A DNA stretch of 15,246 nucleotides from the NCBI GenBank assembly GCA_002308615.1, contig DBWC01000104.1, positions 1 to 15,246 of the forward strand, written 5' to 3'. How positions within the stretch are numbered: the first letter of the stretch is position 1; every line of letters starts with the position of its first letter. The notes below the pieces were generated by a model. It was given only the letters and a program-made list of their open reading frames with translations. It did no database searches and had not been told where the DNA came from. The position numbers were made by a program, and so were the translations under genes. This stretch comes from Clostridiales bacterium UBA1248 (lineage in GTDB: Bacteria > Bacillota > Clostridia > Oscillospirales > CAG-272). Below are positions 1 to 6,377 of this stretch, piece after piece.

Positions 1-109
1 GTTCGGATAACTCTTGTTACCCTAACTTGGGATAGCATAGCATCTATCTTCGACTTCACTATTTAATATAAAATCCTCAATACTTTTTTGATACAGAAAG
101 GACTTTTTT

Positions 110-2371
110 ATGAAACGGCTTCTCGTTCTTGTTTTGATACTTTGTACGTTTGTCTCGCTGCTGGCATCCTGCACCGGCACACCCGACGTTACCGATGATA
201 CCGTCTCCGAAACGAACCCGGTTTCCGCCGAAGCGCCTGACGGGACGACCGGGACGTCAGCGGAGGAAGATCCTGCCAATACCTCCAAAGTCGCGGACCT
301 GACCCTCCTTGACGACGGCTACGATATCTATCAGCTTCCCGGTAACGGCAACGGCGGCTGGCGGTACGGTCCATCATACATTTACTACGGCGACGGCCGT
401 GTGGACGCATACTTCGCTTCGGGCGGAGACAGCGGCGAATGGGACCGCATCACCCACAGAAGCTCCGCCGACGACGGCAAGACCTGGTCCGCCGAAAAGA
501 TAGTCGTTTACCCCACACCCGACAGCATGGACGACCATTCCTGCTGCGACCCCGGCGCGGTCTTTTTCAACGGTTACTATTATATCGGCTACACCTCTAC
601 CTTAAATAACGACGGCTACTGCAACAATATTTTCGTCGCCCGCTCAAAAAACCCCGACGGTCCGTTTGAAAAATGGAACGGCTCGGGCTGGGGCGGCGCG
701 CCCGCTCCTCTGATCTACTTTGAGCAGTCGTACGGCTACTGGGGCATCGGCGAGCCGTCGTTTGTAGAACTGGACGGCACTCTGTATATCTACTACACTT
801 ATTCTACTCCAATGAAAGCATATCTGATGCTTGCCACCGCCGACGCAAATAACGAGAACTGGCCGGCGGATCTGCAGTATCAAGGCGCGATCATGGAGCG
901 TCACACAGATTCCATGGACGTCAAGTACGTGGAAGAGTGGGGCAAATTCATAGGCGTTGCCAAAGCCGACGGCGGCTGGATAGCCGTCTACGAATCCTTT
1001 GACGGCAAGAGCTTCACGCTGGCAGACGCCGTCAAAGAGCATACGTGCAATTCTCCTTTCGCGCTGGGGCTTTCCTCCCGCCCGGACGGCCATATAAGAG
1101 TGTCCGAGGACGCGGATCATCTGCGCCTGCTTTACGCCTACGGCGACGAGGGCTGGGCGGCGTGGAACACCCGCATACATACGATCACACTGACGACCTC
1201 CGACGGAAACGACGTTGAGGCGGAGCAAGCCAAACCCGGCTCGGGCATAGGCATTACCCGTGAGGCAGAACCATACGGCTGGGAAGAGTGGACTATGATC
1301 CGCACCCAGAAGGATCTGTACGTTATGGCGGTGGGAGACAAGGAGAGCATGAAATTCTACCTCCGCGACCGCTACGTAAACGGCAAGGATATCACATTGC
1401 GCAAGAGTGAAGTCACAATGGAAAACTACGACGAAAACGTCGTGAGCTTTGAAGACGGCAAAATGATCGCAAAGGGAGCCGGAAAGACCTCCGTCACCGT
1501 CTGCTACAAGGACCTGAAGCACGTTTTCCGAGTGACCGTCACGGAGACGAAGGACGAAAAGAAAGCGATCCTCACAAATACCGCCGTCGTCCCGTCCGTT
1601 GATAACTTTACGATTTATCTTGGCGAGAGAAGCGTATACCGGCCGCAGATACGTGTGCGGGTCAGCAAAGGAGACGGCTCCGTAAACGAATTTTACGTAA
1701 ACGACGGGTCCGAAAAAGTCACATACACGGATTACGATGAAAAGATAATCGCCGTAAGCGACAAGGGCGTGATCACCGCCCGCGCCGCGGGAAAAACAAC
1801 GGTCACGGTAAAGTATGGCACCCACACCATGAAAGTGACTGTCAAAGTGTCCGACGATCCGGCTGACGCCTTCTTTAAGCTCGGAGACGTGGAAGACTTG
1901 ACGTACGTGTCCCTGGACTTTTCAAAGGATATCGACCGCAGCGTACTGTCGCATTTAAACAGCTGCGAGATGACCGCAGGCGAGGACTGCATACGCGTTA
2001 CGGTCAAGTCAAACAACACCAACCCCAACATGACGGACCCCAGCTTCAAAATCGTATACCAGGGCGCCCTGGATCCTGTCATGACCGAAGATTACGGCGC
2101 GGTGGAGATCGTCTACCGTGTGTCGACCGATAATACTCCCCACGCGACGGCTTTGGAAATATTCATCGGCGCCGGCTCGGTCATGGACGCCCAGTCGGGC
2201 AATTCCACGTCCGCAAATCTCAACTGCGACGGCGAATACCATACGCTGCGCATCCCAGTGTCTTCATTGAAGATCTGGAAAGGACAGTTAAACGTCATCC
2301 GTTTTGACTTCTTCAAATCAGCTCTGGACGGAGACTATATGGATATACGCTCCATCTCTCTGGTAAAGTGA
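110..2371 (+). CDS. Surface lipoprotein: glycosidase-like beta-propeller with two Big_2 domains and a C-terminal beta-sandwich
   Basis: This is a 753-residue exported lipoprotein. The N-terminus has K2-R3, a hydrophobic core and a lipobox L-A-S-C, with C21 as the predicted lipidated residue. An acidic, Thr/Ser-rich linker runs to about residue 60. Residues ~75-385 look like a five-bladed propeller as in GH43 or sialidase-like proteins. They include an Asp-box-like S-x-D-D-G-K-T-W (ending W126) and a G-E-P-S-F...G-T-L-Y-I-Y-Y stretch near 213-227. Two Big_2-type Ig-like domains follow (~427-482 and ~497-582), each ending in A-x-G-K-T-(S/T)-V-T-V. Residues ~590-753 look like a carbohydrate-binding beta-sandwich. 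The start is ATG 110, preceded by AGAAAGGA at 95-102. A role in binding or cleaving extracellular glycans at the cell surface is inferred. I could not identify a catalytic set, so it may be a binding protein. Isoleucine is mostly ATC here, whereas the housekeeping genes use mostly ATA. Confidence 0.85.
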   Translation: MKRLLVLVLILCTFVSLLASCTGTPDVTDDTVSETNPVSAEAPDGTTGTSAEEDPANTSKVADLTLLDDGYDIYQLPGNGNGGWRYGPSYIYYGDGRVDAYFASGGDSGEWDRITHRSSADDGKTWSAEKIVVYPTPDSMDDHSCCDPGAVFFNGYYYIGYTSTLNNDGYCNNIFVARSKNPDGPFEKWNGSGWGGAPAPLIYFEQSYGYWGIGEPSFVELDGTLYIYYTYSTPMKAYLMLATADANNENWPADLQYQGAIMERHTDSMDVKYVEEWGKFIGVAKADGGWIAVYESFDGKSFTLADAVKEHTCNSPFALGLSSRPDGHIRVSEDADHLRLLYAYGDEGWAAWNTRIHTITLTTSDGNDVEAEQAKPGSGIGITREAEPYGWEEWTMIRTQKDLYVMAVGDKESMKFYLRDRYVNGKDITLRKSEVTMENYDENVVSFEDGKMIAKGAGKTSVTVCYKDLKHVFRVTVTETKDEKKAILTNTAVVPSVDNFTIYLGERSVYRPQIRVRVSKGDGSVNEFYVNDGSEKVTYTDYDEKIIAVSDKGVITARAAGKTTVTVKYGTHTMKVTVKVSDDPADAFFKLGDVEDLTYVSLDFSKDIDRSVLSHLNSCEMTAGEDCIRVTVKSNNTNPNMTDPSFKIVYQGALDPVMTEDYGAVEIVYRVSTDNTPHATALEIFIGAGSVMDAQSGNSTSANLNCDGEYHTLRIPVSSLKIWKGQLNVIRFDFFKSALDGDYMDIRSISLVK

Positions 2372-2408
2372 TCGTGCGGACAATGATATTTTTGATACGG
2401 AGAATCAT

Positions 2409-3158
2409 ATGGAATACATAAAAGTAACAAAAGAAAATATCGGATCTGAGCATATATGCTGCGCGATATCAAACAACAAGGACGTACAGGTATCGTCAAA
2501 AAAAGCGTGGTTATCCGGGCGGTTTGACGAGGGACTCGTGTTTTTGAAAAGCGTCGAGCGCGGCAAATGCTTTATTGAATACATACCCGCGGAGCACGCC
2601 TGGGTCCCGATAGACGCGGACGGATATACGTATATAGACTGCCTGTGGGTGTCCGGCTCGTTCAAAGGTCACGGATATTCAAACGATCTGCTCGACGCGT
2701 GCATAAAAGACGGCAAAGAGCAGGGCAAAAAAGGTCTGTGCGTTTTATCGTCGGAAAAGAAAAAGCCGTTTTTATCCGACCCGAAATATTTAAAATATAA
2801 GGGTTTTTCCGTCTGCGACGAAGCTGACAACGGAATACAGTTATGGTATCTGCCGTTTGACAAAAACGCGGACAAGCCTGCGTTCAAGCCGTGCGCAAAG
2901 CACCCGCATATTGACGAGGACGGATACGTGCTCTACTACACGTACCAATGCCCGTTCAACGCGAAATACGTGCCGATAGTGGAGCAGACGGCGAAGGAAA
3001 ACCATATAAAATTCAAAGCCGTGCATATCAAAAGCAGAGAAGAGGCGCAAAGCGCCCCGACGCCCGTCACGACGTACGCGCTGTTTTACAACGGAGAATA
3101 CGTTACAAACGAGCAGATGAACGATACGAAGTTTTTAAAGCTGGTTTCTTCAATGTAA
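2409..3158 (+). CDS. GNAT N-acetyltransferase with C-terminal YoaP-like domain
   Basis: This 249-residue cytoplasmic protein resembles Bacillus subtilis YoaP. Residues 1-140 form a GNAT-like half. It has an acyl-CoA pyrophosphate-loop motif F-K-G-H-G-Y-S around residues 86-92, preceded by the strand Y-I-D-C-L-W-V and followed by an amphipathic helix. Residues ~165-245 match the YoaP-like domain, a small thioredoxin-like module. It carries Y-Q-C-P-F with C181, and no second Cys makes a CxxC. The start ATG 2409 has ACGGAGA at 2397-2403. The gene lies 37 nt after the lipoprotein stop with no terminator between, so read-through from that gene is likely. The acceptor substrate is unknown for the family. 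The isolated cysteine in the second domain suggests thiol chemistry or peptide binding, but that is inference. Confidence 0.85.
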   Translation: MEYIKVTKENIGSEHICCAISNNKDVQVSSKKAWLSGRFDEGLVFLKSVERGKCFIEYIPAEHAWVPIDADGYTYIDCLWVSGSFKGHGYSNDLLDACIKDGKEQGKKGLCVLSSEKKKPFLSDPKYLKYKGFSVCDEADNGIQLWYLPFDKNADKPAFKPCAKHPHIDEDGYVLYYTYQCPFNAKYVPIVEQTAKENHIKFKAVHIKSREEAQSAPTPVTTYALFYNGEYVTNEQMNDTKFLKLVSSM

Positions 3159-3162
3159 TATC

Positions 3163-3192
3163 AAAGGGCTGCCGCGTCAAGCGACAGCCTTT
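3163..3192. terminator. Imperfect hairpin between convergent genes
   Basis: AAAGGGCTGCCGC and GCGACAGCCTTT form a stem with one bulged G and one C/A mismatch around a GTCAA loop. It starts 5 nt after the GNAT stop codon. The following T-run is only three bases on either strand, so it is a weak rho-independent terminator candidate. The hairpin array begins directly next to it. Confidence 0.5.
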
Positions 3193-3290
3193 ATGAATTG
3201 CACCTTGCGGGCATGAATTGCACCTTGCGAGCATGAATTGCGCCTTGCGGCGCATGAATAGCACATTGTGTATGAATAGCGCTCCGCACA
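3193..3290. repeat. Tandem array of ~20-bp units: constant ATGAATTG/ATGAATAG plus variable hairpin
   Basis: There are five units, starting at 3193, 3213, 3233, 3254 and 3272, each 18-21 bp. Each begins ATGAATTG (first three) or ATGAATAG (last two) and is followed by a short variable segment. Units 1 and 2 are nearly identical (CACCTTGCG). Unit 3 contains a clean GCGCC-TTGC-GGCGC hairpin, unit 4 CAC-ATT-GTG, and unit 5 GCG-CTC-CGC. Conserved words with different but self-complementary inserts suggest that structure is retained rather than sequence. The array fills the gap between two convergent genes and stops at the stop codon of the minus-strand membrane protein. Confidence 0.75.
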
Positions 3291-4574
3291 TTAAATATAC
3301 CGTGAAAGCTCCTCACAGAGCTTTGTCGTCGTTACGTACATATATATCGCGTACGCGCCGAAGAATATAAGACCGACGAACCGGAACAGCTCCGAATACG
3401 AAAACAGAAATCCGGCGACGGCGGATGATCCGCAGGCGGCGATGCCCGCGCCGCACAGTATCTTACAGCGTCCGTACAGCCTTTTTTTATAGCCCTCCTC
3501 GTCAAAAGTCGGCGATTTGGTGTGGTATTTTATAATAATGCAAAGACATCTGTAAACGTAGTACAACAGCGCCGCGAATATGACGAATCCCATTGCTTTT
3601 GCCGACGCGGATATGATATACGCTGTAAACGACGCGCCCGTTATATACGACGCGTCTGTAAAATACGTTTTTGCCGTATAATACTCAAGTCCCGTGGACA
3701 GCGCCGTTACCGCCGCGAAAACGACGGATAAAACAACGGCCTTTTTTGTGTCTATCACGCGCTTTACCATAAGAAACCCGGCGATCATCAGCCCGGCGGC
3801 GATAACGTCGATCAGGATATCCCAACCGTAAAAATACAGCGTCGCCATAAACAGACACGCGAAAGTAAATAAGGACGACGCGCTTTTTACCGAATTATAG
3901 ACCTGTTTTTCAACGCCGGACGTCTCTTCCTCGTATCTGCGCTTCAACTCATGCCGCGACGCTTTGTCTTTTATAAGCGGCACGAAATATCTTATTGCAA
4001 GCGCGTAAAACACGACGCCGATAATAAGCGATATCACGGCGCACGCGACGGTTATTATCGGCTTGCTGTCGTAGATCGTCGGATTTTCAAGCTCCTGCAC
4101 AGAAAGCGATTCACGGTACGCTTTGTTTGTAAGCACCGTAAGCTCCGGTATTACGGCGAGCACGGCGCGTCCGATAATGAAAAATCTCGATACCGTTTTA
4201 AAATCGTCATGCGCTTTGTCCGAAACGGAGCATCCCGCGCGCGCCGACAGATAATAGCTGCCCTCGCACAACGAAGAAAACGAAAGCAGTAAAAACACCG
4301 TTTCCGCTATGGCAAAGAAGAAAACGTACAGCATCGACGTCATCTCGTCCTTAAGTCCGCTCAAAGGATAAAGCAAAAGCAGCTTTACAAGAGTAATGTA
4401 AAACAGATATTTTATATATTTTCCGCAGTTGTAAAGATCGCCGTTTAACCGGGACGGCTTTGAAAGACCGATAAGGATAAGCGCGTAACCTATCGCGTCC
4501 GGCATGAAATCGTAAATGCCGAACGACGGTATGAACAAAAACGAAAGCCCTGCAAGTATCAGACCGTAACCCAT
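3291..4574 (-). CDS. Polytopic membrane protein of unknown function, about 11 membrane segments
   Basis: I did not recognise a named family for this 427-residue protein. It is strongly hydrophobic, with about eleven membrane-length segments and short charged loops. The largest polar stretch (roughly residues 203-225) is rich in Lys, Arg and Glu. The N-terminus contains Y-D-F-M-P-D-A-I-G-Y-A-L-I-L-I-G-L. This resembles the D-x-x-P-D-x-I-G-Y motif of small uncharacterised Firmicutes membrane proteins, and that resemblance is from memory. The start ATG (4574) has a textbook AGGAGGTG 6 nt upstream. The gene begins 43 nt after the MATE exporter stop on the same strand with no terminator between, so it is probably the second gene of that operon. 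A transport accessory or membrane sensor role is possible, but nothing in the sequence decides this. Confidence 0.8.
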   Translation of the reverse strand: MGYGLILAGLSFLFIPSFGIYDFMPDAIGYALILIGLSKPSRLNGDLYNCGKYIKYLFYITLVKLLLLYPLSGLKDEMTSMLYVFFFAIAETVFLLLSFSSLCEGSYYLSARAGCSVSDKAHDDFKTVSRFFIIGRAVLAVIPELTVLTNKAYRESLSVQELENPTIYDSKPIITVACAVISLIIGVVFYALAIRYFVPLIKDKASRHELKRRYEEETSGVEKQVYNSVKSASSLFTFACLFMATLYFYGWDILIDVIAAGLMIAGFLMVKRVIDTKKAVVLSVVFAAVTALSTGLEYYTAKTYFTDASYITGASFTAYIISASAKAMGFVIFAALLYYVYRCLCIIIKYHTKSPTFDEEGYKKRLYGRCKILCGAGIAACGSSAVAGFLFSYSELFRFVGLIFFGAYAIYMYVTTTKLCEELSRYI

Positions 4575-4617
4575 AACGCACCTCCTTTTTTCATTATACT
4601 CTTATATTATGAACATA

Positions 4618-6009
4618 TCAACCGTCTTTTACAAGGCTTACAGCCCACGTTCCGCGTTTTAACAGAACGTATCCGAGTATCATTTTCAAAAATTCCGTGC
4701 CCTCGCATATTATAAACATCGGGTGTATGTCTATGCCCGTAAAGCGCGAAAGGATGAACGCAAGCGGCATCACTATCACCCACATGAAAACGCTGTCGAA
4801 CAAAACGGTTATAAGGACTTTGCCGCCGGAACGCAGCGTGAAATAAGCTATGTTGGTGTATGACGAAAACGGCATCGTTGCCGCGCGGACTATAAGCATG
4901 AATACCGTCAGCGCGGCGGCGTCCTCCGTTATATTGTAGAATTTCGGGAATACGGTCGATAAAGACGCCGTGATTATTCCGAGAACAGCGGAGCACATAA
5001 CGGAAAACGCAAGCAGTTTTTTGTTCATTTTCTTTGCCTGCTCTATCATGCCCGCGCCGAGCATATTTCCTATTATTACCATCGTCGCCGCGCCGAGCGA
5101 CAGATATACGGCGCTGAAAAGGTTTGAAAAGGTCGAAGAAATGCTTATCGCGGTGACCGCCTGCAGTCCGCGGGTAGAGTAGCATTGATTTCGCAGCGTT
5201 ATGGCAAGCGCCCAGAGTCCCTCGTTCAAAATGAGAGGGAAACCCATTTTCACAATGTTTTTGATAAGCGCACCCGGCACGCGAATGCTCTTATACACGC
5301 CTTTGACAAACGGGCTTTTTTTGCCTGTTGCGTGCGTGCAGATAACGAGTATCAGAAATTCCGCGTATCTTGATATGACCGTGGCAAGCGCCGCACCGGT
5401 TACGCCGAGCGCCGGAGCGCCGAATTTGCCGAATATCAGCACGTAGTTCAAAACAAGATTTATAAGCACGGCGGAAAGTCCTGCGATAAGCGGCAAAACC
5501 GTCCGTTTCGTTTCACGCAGAGTGGAGGAGTAAGCCTGAGACAGCGAATAAGGAACGATACCGAAAAGCATAACGAACAGATAATCCGCGCCGAGCTTGA
5601 AGGTCAGCTCCGGATCTATGCCGGCGCCCGTGTCGGTAAGAAACATATTTATGAAAAATCCCTTGAAAAACGCAAACAGCAGTATGCCTATGACAGACGC
5701 GGCGAAACAGATCATCAGCTTGACGCGGAACGTGGCGCGCACGTTTTCGTCGTCGCCTTTTCCGTGATACTGCGCGGTGAAAATACCGGCGGCTGAAACG
5801 GCGCCGAACGTGACGAGATAGAAAACAAACATAAACTGGTTCACTATCGCAACGCCGGACGTCGCCTCGCTTGAGATAGTGCCGACCATGACGTTGTCAA
5901 GAACGTTGACGAGATTCGTTATCCCGTTCTGTATGACCATCGGAAGCGCTATCTTAAGCACCGTCTTAAAGAATATTTTGTCTTTGAAAAATTCTTTTAC
6001 TTTTCCCAT
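4618..6009 (-). CDS. MATE family multidrug/Na+ (or H+) efflux transporter
   Basis: This 463-residue inner-membrane protein has the length, about twelve membrane segments and pseudo-twofold layout of MATE exporters. The first MatE half is about residues 15-175 and the second about 240-400. Typical segments include A-L-P-M-V-I-Q-N-G near the N-terminus, the G-A-V-S-A-A-G-I-F-T-A-Q-Y-H-G-K-G loop after segment 2, and G-F-P-L-I-L-N-E-G at the start of the second half. MATE proteins export cationic drugs or metabolites by Na+ or H+ antiport; the substrate here cannot be read from the sequence. The start ATG (6009) has GGGGTG just upstream. A near-consensus promoter ends 24 nt before the start codon. 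It appears to be the first gene of a two-gene operon with the 427-residue membrane protein. Confidence 0.93.
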   Translation of the reverse strand: MGKVKEFFKDKIFFKTVLKIALPMVIQNGITNLVNVLDNVMVGTISSEATSGVAIVNQFMFVFYLVTFGAVSAAGIFTAQYHGKGDDENVRATFRVKLMICFAASVIGILLFAFFKGFFINMFLTDTGAGIDPELTFKLGADYLFVMLFGIVPYSLSQAYSSTLRETKRTVLPLIAGLSAVLINLVLNYVLIFGKFGAPALGVTGAALATVISRYAEFLILVICTHATGKKSPFVKGVYKSIRVPGALIKNIVKMGFPLILNEGLWALAITLRNQCYSTRGLQAVTAISISSTFSNLFSAVYLSLGAATMVIIGNMLGAGMIEQAKKMNKKLLAFSVMCSAVLGIITASLSTVFPKFYNITEDAAALTVFMLIVRAATMPFSSYTNIAYFTLRSGGKVLITVLFDSVFMWVIVMPLAFILSRFTGIDIHPMFIICEGTEFLKMILGYVLLKRGTWAVSLVKDG

Positions 6010-6032
6010 ATTACACCCCGTAATTCAAAAAA

Positions 6033-6061
6033 ATTATACCATAAAATTATGATAAAGTCAA
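6033..6061 (-). promoter_or_regulatory. Sigma-A promoter of the MATE operon
   Basis: On the minus strand there is TTGACT (6061-6056), a 17-nt spacer and TATAAT (6038-6033). The -10 is perfect and the -35 matches 5 of 6 bases. The expected transcript start is about 15-20 nt before the MATE start codon, leaving a short leader with the GGGGTG ribosome binding site. Confidence 0.85.
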
Positions 6062-6081
6062 TAATAAATAAAAAATCGGGT

Positions 6082-6135
6082 CGCCTTTCGGCGCGGTGCG
6101 ATAAGGAAGTATTTTGAAATTTCTTTGCCGCGCCG
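6082..6135. repeat. GC-rich inverted repeats upstream of the MATE promoter
   Basis: A small hairpin CGCC-TTTC-GGCG lies at 6082-6093. It overlaps the left arm of a longer 8-bp inverted repeat: CGGCGCGG at 6089-6096 pairs with CCGCGCCG at 6128-6135 across 31 nt. The two structures are mutually exclusive because they share bases. The stretch lies between the MATE promoter and the hairpin array at 6139 and has no ORF. Confidence 0.55.
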
Positions 6136-6138
6136 AAA

Positions 6139-6233
6139 ATGAAGACGCCCGTGGGACGGGTTAATGAAAAATGAAGACGCTTACGCTGATGAAGACGCTC
6201 CTTCGGAGCTAATTAAGGAACCAGGGCGTCTTC
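6139..6233. repeat. Hairpin array with constant word ATGAAGACGC and an inverted closing copy
   Basis: ATGAAGACGC occurs at 6139-6148, 6171-6180 and 6189-6198. Its core in inverted orientation, GCGTCTTC, closes the array at 6226-6233. After the first copy comes CCCGT-GGG-ACGGG (6148-6160), after the second GC-TTAC-GC (6179-6186), and after the third GCTCC-TTC-GGAGC (6197-6209). The inverted last copy could pair with any of the three left copies and enclose the small hairpins. This belongs to the 368-base gene-free stretch 6010-6377. From left to right that stretch holds the MATE promoter, the GC-rich inverted repeats, this array, the terminator at 6253-6286 and a degenerate hairpin cluster. 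Confidence 0.75.
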
Positions 6234-6252
6234 GTTAAACCGGCTGAATATG

Positions 6253-6286
6253 AAAAGCAGACTGATTTTAATTTCAGCCTGCTTTT
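6253..6286 (-). terminator. Rho-independent terminator of the DUF4091 gene
   Basis: AAAAGCAG-A-CTGA (6253-6265) pairs with TCAG-C-CTGCTTTT (6274-6286), with one A/C mismatch and an AT loop. The A-run and T-run flanks make it usable on both strands. The only transcript likely to reach it is the minus-strand DUF4091 mRNA, whose stop codon is about 90 nt upstream. Confidence 0.75.
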
Positions 6287-6303
6287 GTTAAGTGCACACC
6301 TGC

Positions 6304-6374
6304 TCACCGCGTTTACGCGCAGTGAAAAACTTCGTTATCGAGCTTGCTCATTCGGCAGCCCGATATGATGCTGC
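6304..6374. repeat. Cluster of small hairpins, possibly a decayed hairpin array
   Basis: TCAC-CGCG-TTTA-CGCG-CA-GTGA occupies 6304-6325, GAGC-TT-GCTC lies at 6340-6349, and GCAGC...GCTGC lies at 6355-6374 with CGATATG in its loop. CGATATG is the constant word of the array at 12901-13058, and ATCGAG just before the second hairpin is its reverse-complement type. The copies are too few and too irregular to call a regular array. Confidence 0.4.
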
Positions 6375-6377
6375 GCT

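Noticed and set aside
1..109. Open plus-strand frames at the left edge (one runs to TAA at 64-66) and a minus-strand frame at 22-288.
   Set aside because: The left-edge frames are too short to identify as the end of an upstream gene. The minus-strand frame is mostly antisense to the lipoprotein signal peptide and linker and has no recognisable domain. A TATAAA at 67-72 has no acceptable -35 partner, so I did not call a promoter.
644..1825. Long minus-strand open frame of 393 codons inside the lipoprotein gene.
   Set aside because: It is an antisense shadow of a GC-rich gene. The opposite frame has a lipobox, ordered domains and a ribosome binding site, while this one has none.
2948..3291. 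Small frames on both strands over the GNAT 3' end and the ATGAATTG array.
   Set aside because: They translate the repeat array or shadow the GNAT-YoaP gene; no ribosome binding site or conserved motif is visible.
4607..5185. Minus-strand open frame of 192 codons inside the MATE gene.
   Set aside because: It lies in another frame of the same strand as a clearly recognisable transporter, and the product is Arg- and His-rich without domains.
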